This document shows, in pieces, positions 29,171 through 41,989 of a stretch of 64,000 nt of DNA. The stretch comes from Erpobdella octoculata. Lineage: Eukaryota; Annelida; Clitellata; Hirudinida; Erpobdellidae. A model generated the notes under the pieces. That model did not search any database and was not told where the DNA came from. It saw only the letters and a program-made list of their open reading frames with translations. Positions within the stretch are counted from its first letter, which is position 1. Each line of letters opens with the position of its first letter. A program made the translations under genes and the position numbers. Location of the stretch: assembly GCA_963978895.1 (NCBI GenBank), contig OZ022247.1:2301369-2365368 (forward strand). The letters run 5' to 3'.

Positions 29171-29205
29171 CAAAAAGTACTACCCGTGACATCCCTAATT
29201 AGAAT

Positions 29206-29492
29206 ATATATAAGTGCCAGTGGCGTTGCGTAAGGGGGGCAAGAAGTGCGGTCCAACCGGGTGGAACTTTTGAGGAGAATAAAATATTTCTGCTATAAAA
29301 CAACAACAAAAATAGACGGTTATAGGATAGGTACTTGAAAAATCATTGAAAATAACTTATTATAAGAATGTTTTGAAGCAATTTTTCAACATTTAAAACT
29401 AGCAAAAAAATAAAAATATAACTAAAATAATAAAAACACAAAATGAAATGATTCTTAGAGATTCGAGGTTTGTAAAATGAACCATATTTTTC
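29206..29492. other. Gene-free stretch
   Basis: Begins with ccagtggcgttgcgtaaggggggc (29217 on), a typical hAT-family terminus, but I could not find its partner end. The rest is AT-rich. Confidence 0.35.
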
Positions 29493-29810
29493 TCAAAAAG
29501 CCTTTATTCTGTAGTTTATGCAGATGAGGTTTCTGATGCAAATTGTACATAAGCAGAGACTCCTGTTATCTGTGGAAGGAATTGATACCAAAGGGTGGTC
29601 ACTGTCTTCCGTCACTCGTCTGAACAATGCACTGTTAGCCCATCCACACAGGTTGGCACATGCCAGCAATCCATCGTAAAACCTTGCCAGAGAGGCTTTC
29701 CGCAGAAATCCTTTAAGACGACGTCTTTGTCCTTCATTAACATATTTCCACCATGAAAGAGACACATACAGGAACCTTGACATAACAGTTAATTTGAAGA
29801 ACATCTGCAC
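29493..29810 (-). mobile_element. C-terminal fragment of a LINE reverse transcriptase
   Basis: The 105-codon frame reads FFKLTVMSRFLYVSLSWWKY, then LARFYDGLLACANLCGWANS and LFRRV. This is the pattern found after the RT domain in Jockey/RTE-like elements (AWW...R...E.LFRAV). No RT core lies upstream, so it is a short remnant. Confidence 0.6.
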
Positions 29811-29973
29811 CTATGTCTTGTCTCCTCATTCCATGGGCGTGCAACATACAGAATCCACGAGGATGTGATGTTTAATATAATAATTTATTCTTCTATAAGT
29901 ACAAAATAACCAAAGGTTTTTGGGGACGGCAAAGTTTAGTCATCGACTTAATCGAAGAAAAATTTAATTTGTT

Positions 29974-30279
29974 ATGTCAACAACTGCCCACTCCAGTCGG
30001 CTAAAGCCCACGCTAAATTTAAAAAAATTGTTTAAGCCGAAACCGGAAACTCATCAGGGCGCCGAGAAGAATCAGTCTCCTTTAAAACTAACATCTCTCA
30101 AAGACCACATTTCTTTTATCTACATTGCACATAGAGAACTCATCTGCCAATTGAATTTACTACTAAATGAAGAGAAGAAAATCAATAACAAACAAATTTA
30201 TAAGTTCTTTTATTTCATTGATATTCGTTTGAGGAACTTGATTATCGAAACACCGTGTACCTTATCAAGCAATCTGTAG
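29974..30279 (+). CDS. Hypothetical 101-residue protein
   Basis: ATG at 29974 to TAG at 30279, with an AATAAA (30289-30294) ten bases after the stop. The composition is coding-like: a Lys/Pro-rich N-terminus (LNLKKLFKPKPETHQ), then an Ile/Leu-rich amphipathic region. No signal peptide and no known domain. It faces the epsin gene tail to tail. It could be a terminal exon or a chance frame. Confidence 0.3.
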   Translation: MSTTAHSSRLKPTLNLKKLFKPKPETHQGAEKNQSPLKLTSLKDHISFIYIAHRELICQLNLLLNEEKKINNKQIYKFFYFIDIRLRNLIIETPCTLSSNL

Positions 30280-31034
30280 CAAACGATACAATAAACAAAC
30301 TGTAAGTCATTATTTTTATTATTAACCATTTAGCTGATATTGATAAAACAACTCATCTTATTTACAATAATGATTCAAAAGAAGCATTTCTGAAATAAAA
30401 AAAAATAAATAAACGAAGAAGAAAAATAATTCATTAAAATCGATTACAAAGTCAACGAGTGACACATTATTAAAGTGTGTAGGCCAGTAATATAATGGCT
30501 CGTGGCTCCTGAAAATACATCTGTTCAACATAATGATATATATATATATATATATAAAGAACAAATTATAAAAATATAAAGATTAATTGCTAAGCCAGAC
30601 ACACAGACAGCCATCAAATGAATGAAATAATTTAAATTAAGACTTTATTATATAATTTTTCTAATAGAAAAAAAAAATCAAATCACTTTTCTAACTGGCA
30701 AAATACGACAGGAAATAAAGTGGTCGTTCAGTAATCATCGATTCAGCACAAATTCACAACGTACAGCAACGTGCATACACGAATTCACAACGTACAGCAA
30801 CGTTCGTACACGAGTACGAATTCACAACGAACAGCAACGTTCGTACATGAGTACCGATTCACAACGTACAGCAACGTGCGTACACTTATTAAACCAGCAG
30901 CAGCAGCATCAGCAATGAAACATCAAGTAAATAATATAAAACAATAAAATGAGTACAAGAAAAGGAGTGTGGGGGGGTTATCTTTCTTTTTATCGACCTG
31001 CAGCTAGCTAGCTGTGCTGCAGCAGCTTGTCCGA
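30280..31034. other. Intergenic stretch with minisatellite
   Basis: AT-rich, with (AT)n at 30536-30556. About four 35-45-bp units with cacaacgtacagcaacgt lie at 30745-30885, just downstream of the epsin stop codon and possibly in its 3' UTR. Confidence 0.5.
30745..30885. repeat. Minisatellite near the epsin 3' end
   Basis: Four imperfect units of attcacaacgtacagcaacg followed by tNcgtacacgag. Confidence 0.8.
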
Positions 31035-34000
31035 TCACAAAAAAGGGTTGTAACTCTGATTTTGTGCGATCGGCTGAGGGGCGTAGATCAAGGCCAGCGT
31101 CGGGGTGCTGAACGAGCTCAACTGGCTCGCTTGAGCAGGGCCCAGCTGTGATTGGTTGAAAGAGGAAGTCTCGTAGTTGAATGTCTGACCAGATTGGACG
31201 GGCGGATTTCCAGTCGAGGACTGCAATTGGTTGAGAGGAACCCTTTTGATTTTCTCCTCTTGCAGAGCTTTCGCTACGAATGGGTTGATTGCCGGACCCT
31301 TGCTTGATTGGGTCATTGCAAATGGATTCCAGGCATCTTTTTGAAAATTTCATTAAATGATAAACGTTGTTATTCAAACAACTTTGAAGAAACAGCTAGC
31401 GATGACATAAACAACTTCACATCATAATTAAAATAATTTTAACTTTAGATTACAAAAAAAAAAACATCCACGATAATAAATTGTACAAACGTTAAAGAAA
31501 CAAAATATAAAGCCAACCTTGCTGTTTTGGTTTCGATACAAGATCATTAAAATCAACCAGTTTGGCATTTGGACCTAAAAACTCCTCTGGTGTTATCTTT
31601 TTGGCATTTTTAGTCTTCTGCTCCTGATTCTCGGCCGAAGACAGCTTCAGAAGGTCGCCTCCGTCTTGATCCGCATCCGCATTGCTTCCCCACAGGTCAT
31701 CCAGGAGATTGCTCGCTTTCGGAGCACCGGAATCACTGGACGCACCACCACCCAGCCAGTCATCAACCGAAGCCTTCCTCGGCTGGATGGGCCTCGCGGA
31801 TGCCGTCGCGACGTGCCGGGATGAAATTTCCAGAAAATCATCGGACGCCGCGGAAGGTGCAGCAACCGGAACGGGCGGGCGACTGAACTTCGCGGCGACC
31901 TCTTCCCACGGTGCAAGGATTTCCATCCTGCCCGAAGCTGTAGGTTTGCTCACAGAGGAATAAACTGGTGGAAAAACCAATGGCGTGATTATTTTAAGTA
32001 TAAATTTGGTTAAAATGATCAAAATATTAACATAATAATTTTCAAATAAAGTTTCTTATTTGTGATAATTACAACAAATGCCGATTCAAGATATTATACT
32101 GATTTGAGATAAAAATACATTTGTTTACTTTCTCTTGCTACTTTCTTGTTGTTGCATTATTTCAAATTATGTTTAGCCACATAAGTATCTCTAGAATATC
32201 TAATCATGGCAATGTCAGATAACTTTCATTAATTGTTATTTAAGTTGCCTAGCAGTGTTAATTTCAATTCAATTCGTGTAATTGTATTTATTATTTAAAA
32301 CAATAATTTCTTTTTCTCACTTACAACGATTATCAATTTCATTTGAAGAAGAATGTTTGGAACGGCTTTCGTACTAAGCAGACTAATTGCTTCTATGCAT
32401 TTTTCTTGGTTTTAAGATAGACATATGTGTGTGTGTGTGTGTGCAAATATGTGTGGAAGTTTACCGGTTGGTTGTTTAAAAAAAAATAGACACGTGTGTA
32501 TGAGAGTATGTGCATGTGTGGAAGCTTAACTGATAATTATTTGGTAGATTGGAGGAGCCAACATGAGTTTATTTGATTATTCTATAACTATAATTATTAT
32601 TTGGTTAGATGTTTAGAAACCACTTGCACCAGCCAAAACCTAGTCAACATACATAAAAATCGACTCATTCTATTAAGCTTTGAGGGCAAAAACAAGAAAA
32701 AACTTAAAAACAACAAGCAATTACGGGTAACCCTGCTAGTATATAATATTATAGTATAACTGGTACAGGCCCGTATCTACGATGATGTAATGTTAAAAAA
32801 CTTCTTACAAACTGAACGCGCTTCTTCGAAGCAAAATTTAAAAAAATCATCACAAACGTTGTGCCGTGAGAACGTCATCGTCACTCCTCGACCCAGAAAA
32901 CCCGTTCAAATCTTCCGGTCTGGTCTTCCACGGGTCCCTGACGGAAGGAGCATTCCCTCCAGGGGCAGAGGAGACGGACCACGGGTCAAACGATTGGCCC
33001 AGGAGGTCGGACGATGAGGATGACAGCAGATTGACGGGCTTCCTCTTGTCGCGGTTTTCGGGATGTGCAGCAGGTATTCTCCACATTTTCTTTAGTTGAC
33101 GAAATAAATATAACTTTTCAATCCAAATAAATACTTCAAACTAAATATGATTGCATTGCTCTTTGAACTCTTAATAAGTTATTTTCGGATGCAGAAGTGA
33201 AATTCTTGAGGAAATATATTTATTAAAAAGTACCTTTTAATTTAATTTAGTTTTTTTTAGAAAATATATATTTATAGCACAAAAAATTTTATCAAATATG
33301 CAAACCAACAAACATGAAACTTACAGGGTCATAAAAATTATTAAAAAACCTTAATTAAATCAATCTCACAACACAAAAAATCATTCAAATTGCATAATAA
33401 ATACGTAATTATGCTAGTATAAAATTATTAAAAAACATAACAAGTACGCACCTCTTGCTCCGCAGTTTTCTTGCTCTCCTCAATGGCCATCTGCAATTTA
33501 ATCTCCTCCCCTTTTTTCTTCTTCATCTCTGCTTCGTGCTCTTCTTTGCTCATGGCCAATGCCAGCTGGAGTTGAAGTTCCTCCTCGTTCTGATTGGAGG
33601 GATGGTAGGCTTCGGGCTCCGGGTTCCTCCCCGGCTGCCGGGATTGGCTGGAGAGGTTCGCTGTAAAAAAAAAAACGAGTGAAGGGTTGCTAAAAGTATG
33701 CTTTGGCAAGTAAGTAGAAAGTTTTGTGAAAAGGAAACAAACGTTTAAAAAAGAGATTAATAAGCAAGCAATATTTTTATTAAAACCAATAATCAATGTT
33801 GTTTTAATATTCGACTTTTTGAATTCTATTTTTGTAAACATAACATAATCGTGACTTTAAATGATAACAGTAATATGGTAGCACAAAAATTAGCAGAAAA
33901 TTAGTTTAATAATTATAAAGAAATTCCAACATCAATATATTGGACATGAGCCGTGCTAACAAACTCTTTTCCCAAGCGAATTAAATTTAGTATCACATCG

Positions 34001-35693
34001 TTTTGATTATAAAATCACTTTTTTTCTCAACTGGATGTAATAATTAATGTATTGTTTTTATTAATGATGAAAAAATGCGCATTAAATTTAAATCTAAAAC
34101 AGCAAATAGTGATAAGCAATCGGGCAGTCATTATCAAGATTTTGTTTTGTAGCATAGTAATGGGTTCATACGTGCAGAATTCACGCCGAAGTGATAAAAT
34201 CAGATCACGCAGATGAGCAACACAGCGACAGTCATTCACGAGATTTTGTTTTGTAGCAGAATTATTTACATTCAAATCGCATTCGACATGTGTTCGTTTT
34301 TAACATCACTACAACATCCAAGAGATTACTCATCCAACACGATTAGATAAAATGATACGACACGATAACATTTTATAAGTTTCGTGTTATATTCAACATG
34401 TTATTAAACAAAAAACAGGACATTAAAACAAAAATTCGAGAAATCAACAAAACGGATAATTCTAACTCGGAGAGTGACGTTTCTCCGTGCTGGAATGTCG
34501 ATCGAGCTCGTACGTATCTGCTACGAACGGACGATATTTTCTCTCCGTGCCGTACGAGTTCACTGCCAGCTCTCCCGCAGACTGGAGAACAAAAAACAAA
34601 CAAACAAAAATGATTTTTAAAATAATTGAAGATGAAACGCATTAAATGTTTCATCAGCCTTGAAAATTGATTAAAAAAATGAATTAAAATTGGATAATAT
34701 AACCATGAACAACAACGCACGGGAAATAACTAATAGCTGAATTCAGGACGTTCTCTCATTCAATTGAAATTCCTAAGATTTTATAATAACAAATCTCTCA
34801 GTGCACAATGTATACGGCCAATTATTATTTATTAAGTTAATCAAACGAAATACTGCTATGATGATCACATCGACAGAATATTGTAATTGCATCGATAAAG
34901 AACTACCTGAGATACCCAGCATTGCCTGTGTTATAATAAAATTTGGTAATATATAATATTTTATTATAATAACAGTTGGTAATATATAATATTTTATTAT
35001 AATAACATTTGGTAATATATAATGTTATATTATAATAGCATTTGGTAGTATATAATATTATATTATATGGCTGTTCTCAATTGGTATCACAAAAATTTTT
35101 CACTGGAGAATTATATGATTTAATGTACACACACACTTTTTCTTACAAATAATTTTAAGATGAATCCTTAAAATAGTTAGAAATTTAAACATAATTAATA
35201 TTCACTCAAACAAAAAATCACTCACCGAAGGATAACTCCTCATATCTCCGAACCTTGCCTTCGACCCGGCCGCTCGCGACCTTTCGCTCTTCAACTTCTC
35301 CTCGTCCCTCATGAGGTTGTACAAAGCTTTGGCAGCCTCCCGGACGTTCAAGCCGCAGTCCAGGCCGTTTTCGACGTACTGGAAGTCTCTTAGAGTCTGA
35401 ATGAGGATCAAGTTGTCCTTGCACTGTCTGACCACCCTCTCGCTGCCTGTTCGTACTAGGAATTCCAGAAGCACTAAAGACTTGTAGACGTGTCTCCAGT
35501 TCTTGCCGTGGTCGTTAACCCGCTTCCAGATTATGGACATCATCTCCGAGCAGGCCAGGGTGTCGAAGGTCAGCGTGGCTATCTCGGACATTAGGACGCT
35601 CGACGGTCCCCACGGGTCGTTGGAAGTTGCCTCTCTGACTTTTATTTCGGAATTCGTATAGTTCTTTACGACGTTTTTAATTTTACGTTGCAT
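31035..35693 (-). CDS. EPN: Epsin (ENTH-domain endocytic adaptor)
   Basis: Six coding exons join in phase: 35693-35226, 34581-34467, 33660-33452, 33089-32858, 31964-31518 and 31336-31035 (stop), 590 residues. Epsins bind PIP2 and drive curvature at clathrin-coated pits, recruiting ubiquitylated cargo. Residues 1-145 are an ENTH domain (KIKVREATSNDPWGPSS; DHGKNWRHVYKSL). Exon 2 adds a 38-residue linker. Two ubiquitin-interacting motifs lie in exon 3 (EEELQLQLALAMSKEE; EEIKLQMAIEESK). AP2-binding DPW motifs are at about 299 and 316. NPF motifs for EH proteins are at about 494, 508 and the extreme C-terminus (YNPFL). SNLLDDLW resembles a clathrin box. The exon carrying the start also has 5' UTR to an acceptor at 35767. 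The ATG at 35693 was chosen because ENTH homology begins there. Length and order match metazoan epsins. Confidence 0.95.
34925..35070. repeat. Intronic minisatellite in epsin intron 1
   Basis: Four units of 33-35 bp contain ttggtaatatataatatttt followed by attataataaca. Confidence 0.85.
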
Positions 35694-35767
35694 AGTTGGT
35701 TTGCTGTGTATTCTAATACTCTTGTGATGTAATTCTCTCTTCTTATCTACCTCTCCAGAGTTCACTT

Positions 35768-38700
35768 CTAAAAACAAGATCCACTCTTTTTAGTCTAGTT
35801 AGTAAGTTAGTAGTAGTCTGAGAGTCACAAACATTTAAAAACATGGATAGATTTAAATAGATTATCAAAATAATAGTTATTAGAGCTGAAATTATCATTA
35901 TTGCTTTTAAATTTTAGTTTCGTAGTGAATGTGTTACTTATTAATTATTAGGTCTCACTCAAGTGACTCAAGTCTCAAGGTATGCAATCGAGGACGAAAC
36001 TCGTTAAACATTAAATTAAACTTATTTACATAATTTACATATTAAACGAGTAAAAATCAATAAATTGAGAAAATACTCACAAAATATATAAAATTCTAAA
36101 AAAAAACGACAATTCTAAGTACAATTCGACAGAACAGCAGTACACGGTCACTTACCTTTATATTTATAAATTTTTTATATTATACAAACGCTTCCTGTTG
36201 ATATCTGCTATTTACATATATCGCTAAATCCAGTAAATTGTCGAACACTTTAAAAATACATACACAAAAACGTCGGTTTCTTAAATTAAGTTATTTTTGT
36301 ATATTCACAATTTATTTTTTTATTTTAAGTAACTTTCACTAAATCATAGCTAGGTAGGGTGTGGCAGAGTTCGGACGGACCCACGTATGCACTAGTTGGA
36401 TCTATCGGCCAATTTCACCAGACAATCCTTAATGTTGTCAATTTGTAATGTCGTTTTTAAGTGTGTTGAGAAAATTGCGTAAACACCGAAGATTAGCGTA
36501 AGCTGGACAACAATTGGCACACTTCATAAACACTTAAGAACCACTATAAATAATATGGCCATGTAACTTAAAACATGAGCACTTCGTTTGACACGGTGAA
36601 AACTTGTGTATAACCTACAGTTTTAGAGAAACTTATATTCCCCCATGCATCCGGGCTCAACTTCTTCTAACAAAAACCGACTTTCTCCCTCTAAAAATCT
36701 AAAACCTCTTTCTTTTTTATAGTAGGTATTTAATCTACCGTGTAGTCTATACAGGACAGGGCCGTAACCAGAAGCAAAAATCTACCGATGACGACAAAAT
36801 CAATCAAATTTTGGAGATGTATGCCCCCAAAAATTGAACTTTGTAATACATATTCTGATCTCACTTTTATTTTTTTCTTGCCTCAAATATAGCTACCCCA
36901 CCAGCAACACCACATCAAAAATGCAATGAAAGGTTATTGAAAAGATTTAATTGCCAACTTCATTTATTTAAATGCTAGAATAACTCTTTGATGTCCAGAT
37001 GCATCCCAGCGCTGCAAAATCTACAAAGGGTCCACTGAAATCTTGCGGTGATTGTGGAGTAAAGCAGGTGCAAAAAACGATTTTGTCCGCAGGTGTCCCA
37101 GCCACGTTTTGAGGCACCTCAGCACGGGAAAAGTCTGGATTAGTGATTCACTTTCGCTCCCGTTTCCTCTCCTGCTCCTCGCTCTCCCATTTCTCTCTTT
37201 TTCGTTCACTTTCCCGCTCGCGGTTGCTTTCCAGTTCCCGCTCGCTCTCCCGTTCCCACTTGCTTTCCCGTTCCTGTTATCAGCTCGCTCTCCCGTTCCC
37301 GCTTTTTTCCCCATTCCCGCTCGCTCTCCAATTTCCGCTCGCTCTTTCGTTCCAACTTGCTTTCCCAATACCGCTCGTCCATCCGCTTCTTCTCCTGCTT
37401 ACTTTCCCGCTCCCTCTCCTTTTCTTTCGTACACTCTCTCCAAACTCCTTCTTCCCATAAACGCAAAATAGATTTGCTAAAAGCTGCTTGAAGCCTTCAA
37501 ACTTTGTTACGTAAACTAAATTTGAATTTGGTTACGCAATAACCTTTGATGTTCGTACATAGGCACTTTTGGTCTGGAAAGTTTTTTATTCATAGAAAAA
37601 TTTAAAAAAACTAAAAACTACCTTATGTCATTCTACTCTTCTACTTGTGATGCGGATGTTTGACGAAATTTTCTAGAGTTTCAATATGGCAGACCAGATT
37701 TGTTTCATCAATTTTAGAGAGTTGAGAAAAACTTGGTCCTGATAACGAAATAGTTGTCAAAAAATTGAACCAGAAGAACTAAAGATGATGTTTAATTATT
37801 AATTATTAATTATCTGAACCCTCGGGAGAAAAAAGTGTGGATTTAAAAAAAATAGTTATAGTTCTTTGCTTCTGTTTGAAGCATATACCTCAAATAACTG
37901 GCAATGATGTTGTTGATGTATCAGAAAATATAAGATATTAACTCGTCGTCTCTGTTTCTCTGTCTGTCTGTTTCTCTGTCTGTTTCAAATCTTGCAATCA
38001 ATTTTTGAGTCACTTCCTGATGATAGATTTTTTTTTCAAATTTTGCATACATGCTCAAAATAGAAGACAATGCAATATTCAATTATTAGTTTTACAATAA
38101 GTCAATTAATTTAGTTAATTTCAATTAATTTCGATATTTCGATATAATTAAGATATTTCGACTTTAATATAAAATAAAAGAGTAATATAAGAAAAAATTG
38201 ATTGCAAAATTTGTGTTTTAATTACATATAAGAGCATTGGTTTTAAAAACTCGTTTTTAATTTACTTGTTATATTATGCACTTGTGTCACCTTTATTTGG
38301 TCTTTAATTCTAAAACTCGCTCCCAAGTATTTTTATTGGATTATTCTATTAATTGGATTACTCTTATTTTTTAGTTTTCTTGTTTTACTCTAATTGATAT
38401 ATAGTTATTTTTCAATTTTAGAAATTTATTAAAAAAAGGATGAGAGTTTTGTCCGCACCAAGTTGTCTTGCGAAGACTTGCCCTTGAACCAAAACAAAGC
38501 AGAAATGACACTATGCTTTTTCAATAATATGTAAAAATTGAAAAAAAATGGAGGTTATGATAGCTGGATAAAATTTAAAAATTTGAAAATAAAACTTGAG
38601 AAGCAATTAGAATAAACAGTAAATGAAAACTGAACTAGAAAAACAACGTATGAAAAGTGGAACACAAGATGTAAAAAGTAGGTAACTCAAGCAATCGGAA

Positions 38701-39015
38701 AAGCAAACGAGAACGGAAAAGCGACTGGGAGCGAAATCAGTTATATCTTTAAAAGAAAAAAATAAGTGAACTAACGACTCAAGAGTAAACAAAAAATAGG
38801 GATGACTTGATCAAGGTTTTAAAGATAATAACAAGAAAGAAGGGATTAACAGCAACTTTTTTGGCCAACCACCAAATCACTTCAAATCAGAGCACTGGAA
38901 GACACAGATTCAAGCTGTTAAAAACGAACATTTTATAAAAAAAAAAATTTTTGTAGTTCTATGTTGGCAAATATCTGGAATAGCTTAGATTCGCTTAGAT
39001 TGCTTAGATGATCCA
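35768..39015. other. Intergenic region upstream of epsin
   Basis: No supported gene. The word acagggccgtaaccag near 36755 looks like a hAT-type terminus without a visible partner. A degenerate array of gctcgctctcccgttccc-like units (37150-37440) gives artificial frames. A dispersed repeat beginning with ctgtctgt and caatttttgagtcacttcct lies at about 37940-38300. The rest is AT-rich. Confidence 0.45.
37140..37440. repeat. Degenerate minisatellite, CT/GC-rich
   Basis: About 12-14 irregular units of 18-24 bp with the core ctcgctctcccgttcccg. Confidence 0.7.
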
Positions 39016-39216
39016 ACGATAACAACCGATTCTACCACAACGTTCAAATTAGCACTCTCCAAGCATGGATACTAAATTTTATTTATCTTTTAATTTTTCA
39101 ATAAATATTTAAACTTAAAGTGGTTGTTTACAGGCAGAAATTTTTTTTAACCCGCTATAAAAATATTATTTTGTGTTACGTTGTTATGGTCGGTTGACGG
39201 CGTCATAGATTACGGT

Positions 39217-39250
39217 TATAAACAAATTAAATTTCAAATTAGTTTAGTCA
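39217..39250 (+). promoter_or_regulatory. Candidate core promoter of LRR-Ig gene A
   Basis: tataaac at 39217-39223 and an initiator-like tttagtca about 30 bp downstream, 62 bp before the ATG. Both are conserved in copy B. Confidence 0.35.
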
Positions 39251-39278
39251 CCGTTAGAGTTTACCAAACCTTTTAAAC

Positions 39279-41433
39279 ATGAAGTATAATTATAGTACAA
39301 AAATAATTGTTCTGCTGCTGTTGATTATAAATTTTGCTTCAAAAGTTTTCCCGGCATGTAATTTATCTTCGAATTCAATTGCAGCTACATGTAAACAAGA
39401 TTTGGTTAGCAATATATCTGCAGATCAATGGTCTAGGGTAAAATATGTCAATCTAAGGAATCTTAATGTCAGTAGGTCGCAGTTGAAAACCGTCAGCTCA
39501 AACATGACACTGAGAGTTCACACGTCGTTAGAAGTTGATGGTTGCGTAATAGACTATGAAAATTCCCCACTTATGGAAGTTTCAAACACTATAACCATCA
39601 GAAACAGTGTTATGATTAATTGTGGTCATGGCCAGGTCAGGTGGTTGAGAGGCTGCATATTTCACTTGAATTTTGAAAATGTCATCATCGAAAACCACGA
39701 AGGATCGTTATTAAAAGGAGTCGAAGTGACAAATATTGAATTCACCAACGTCACAGTTAAACAAGCACACAAGATTATATTTGAAAACAGTTCTGTGGAT
39801 TATTTAGTTATTCGAAAATGCTCAGGGATTAACGTTACAGAGGTGTGCAACCTCAAAACTCTTGCACACATTCAGTTGCTTGAAACTAAAATCGAGTTTC
39901 CACGAAAATGTTTTGAAGTAAGTTGTTATTTTAACATGGTCAACGTGGTATAATATCTTGAATCGCTAAGTTATTTTCTAAACTTTTTTTAATTGAATTA
40001 AAAAAGTTTGATTAAAAATTTTAAAGAAAAGCTTTTTTAATGTTTACAGCAGTTTAAATTTGTTAAAATTATAATTTAAAGTCCCTTTATAAATTATAAT
40101 TTAAAGTTTCTTAGAAAATTTTGTTAATAACTATTAAATGAGTTTTTTTCGAAATCATTATAATCAAACAACAGTTAAAAGTTTGATGATACATTTTTAT
40201 AGAAAACTTTTTTAAAGCGTTTTAAACAGTTTTACATGTTGCATCATCGTTAAAATTGTAATTTAAAGTCGCTTAGGTAGTTTGTCTTATTTAATATTTA
40301 AGTTATTGATTATTTAGGAGCACAACAAACTGAATAATCTCCATTCCGATAAAATTATTTCAAATTGGCATTTCTTATCGGGCATGAAAAGTCCATTGAA
40401 AATTTTAACAATTTACAATTCTGATATACCGGTGCTCAAGGAAGAATGGTTTCAACACATTGGTAAAAATCTTGAAGAATTAAAAATGAGTTTGACCAAT
40501 ACTACAGGAGTTGAAAAAAATATTTCTAAAAGATTCGCTAGGCTTAAAATATTATTTCTTCGATATAACAAACTGAAAAGCCTTCCTGTGGAACTTCTGG
40601 ATGTCTTCTCAAATCTTGATCAGCTCGATATTAGAGGAAATCCATTTGTGTGCAATTGCTCAATAAGCTGGTTCACCAATGAAAGGCTTTCTCGTTTTAA
40701 TTTGAAAAATCAAATTGATTGTTCAGATGAAAATAAAAAGGAACTTTTATTCAATGGCGTTCTGTGTCCAAGTAATGCATCATCGCAAGAGAAAACCACC
40801 CAGCTTGCCACTCTTGTTTCACCTTTATTAGAATCTCAAACACATTTCCAAACAACTTCCACATGCCCATCACAAACATACCAGACTCTGGAGACGAGCT
40901 CATCAGTTGAGCATTCAGTTGACAATAACGCTATATCATCGGAAGAGTTGAGCTTTTTGAGTCCAAATAATGCATCATATACAGCAATTTCTACAGGTCC
41001 AGAAATGACAAATGATGAAACTACAGCAAAAACTCATAAAACAACAACCAGCATTCAAAAATCAATTCCACAAATTCAAAGTTTTATCAAATTTATCGAT
41101 AAGAATAATAAACAGTTGGCATTGAGATGTGCTGTTTTTGCAGATCCACCAGCGAAAGTTATAATCGAATGTCCAGACGGTTTCTCAAAATACTTTCCAA
41201 ACGATAAAATGGATACTACGTTTACCATTACATACAGAATTAGAAACGTGACACGCAAAGAACTTGGACTCTACAGTTGTCGTGCAAAAAACGAACATGG
41301 ATGGGGCAATAAATCAATTTATGTTGAATTTGAATTAATTGAGCTTAACGTATTGGATGATTCTTTCTCTCTGAAATTTGCATATTTTCGTGCATCTTTA
41401 ATTTTAAGTGTGTTTGTTGTAATTTATTTCTGA
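39279..41433 (+). CDS. LRR-Ig surface protein, copy A
   Basis: Two exons, 39279-39917 and 40318-41433, joined at phase 0 (gaa|gtaagt ... tatttag|gag), 584 residues. A signal peptide (IIVLLLLIINFASKVFP) is followed by a Cys-bearing N-cap and divergent leucine-rich repeats with several Asn-glycosylation sites. A typical LRR C-terminal cap follows (NPFVCNCSISWF, with later Cys near 355 and 375), then a Ser/Thr-rich linker of about 90 residues. Next is one Ig-like domain (LALRCAVFADPP, then GLYSCRAKNEHG) and a hydrophobic C-terminus (YFRASLILSVFVVIYF) with no cytoplasmic tail, fitting a GPI signal. The protein should sit on the cell surface. The ligand is unknown; LRR-Ig proteins act in adhesion, signalling or immunity. 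An AATAAA lies at 41563. The ATG precedes the signal peptide directly. Confidence 0.88.
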
Positions 41434-41562
41434 GATAGTTATTTTTAAAACGGTTTGATTACTTAATTAAGGTTGGTGCACCTTTCAGGAAGTTATAGTT
41501 AAGAGTTTTTACAATTTATAGATAAAACCGTAAATAAGTTGTTTATAAGCGTATTTACATTG

Positions 41563-41568
41563 AATAAA
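41563..41568 (+). terminator. Polyadenylation signal of LRR-Ig gene A
   Basis: AATAAA about 130 bp after the stop codon, followed by an A run; conserved in copy B at 54868-54873. Confidence 0.5.
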
Positions 41569-41780
41569 AAAAAATTAAAAATCAGTTTTTGTTCTCAAAT
41601 TTTACTGTGCTTATTTTAAATTTGTCTTAATGTTTTGCTGAAAATTTGCTTTCTAATAAACAATAATAGTTCTTATAGTGGGCCGGTTAACTGATAAAAA
41701 ACCACTTCATCGTGCAAACGCTATTGACAAGCAAAAAAAATTACATATTTGTAATCAGAAAAATATGTTTGTAATAACCT

Positions 41781-41886
41781 GATATTGCCACATTCTGGGA
41801 AATTTAGAAAAAAAATCACCTTTTTTGGTCCCGCTCCTGTATGAAATGTGATTTTTTTTCTAACTTTCCCAGAATGTGGCAATATC
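41781..41886. repeat. Hairpin (fold-back) element downstream of copy A
   Basis: Arms gatattgccacattctggga and tcccagaatgtggcaatatc continue inward to aaaaaaatcac/gtgattttttt around a loop of about 30 bases. The same hairpin lies at 55056-55166. It looks like a fold-back MITE. Confidence 0.8.
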
Positions 41887-41989
41887 ACAGGCGATCAAAC
41901 TGGCGAAAAAAATTAAATATTTTGTTTTTTTTATTGGTTTGCATATGCTTAATATAAAGAATGAAGAAAACAAGAAAAAATAGATGAAT

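Larger units (their letters stand above)
24729..29197. mobile_element. Non-autonomous hAT element carrying a nested retrotransposon
   Basis: The termini tagggatgtcacgggta (24729-24745) and tacccgtgacatcccta (29181-29197) are perfect 17-bp inverted repeats. They are flanked by the perfect 8-bp duplication attagaat (24721-24728 and 29198-29205), diagnostic of hAT transposition. Without the nested gypsy element and its 5-bp duplication the element is about 1235 bp. Both subterminal regions are arrays of acccga/acccgaa, far more in the right arm. The interior has two to three direct copies of a 150-bp unit (24966-25120, 28651-28803, and a weaker one at about 28500-28600). No transposase is present. 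Confidence 0.9.

Noticed and set aside
37021..37471. Overlapping frames rich in Gly/Lys/Glu or Leu/Pro/Phe
   Set aside because: Degenerate minisatellite read in different phases; no start context, splice sites or domain.
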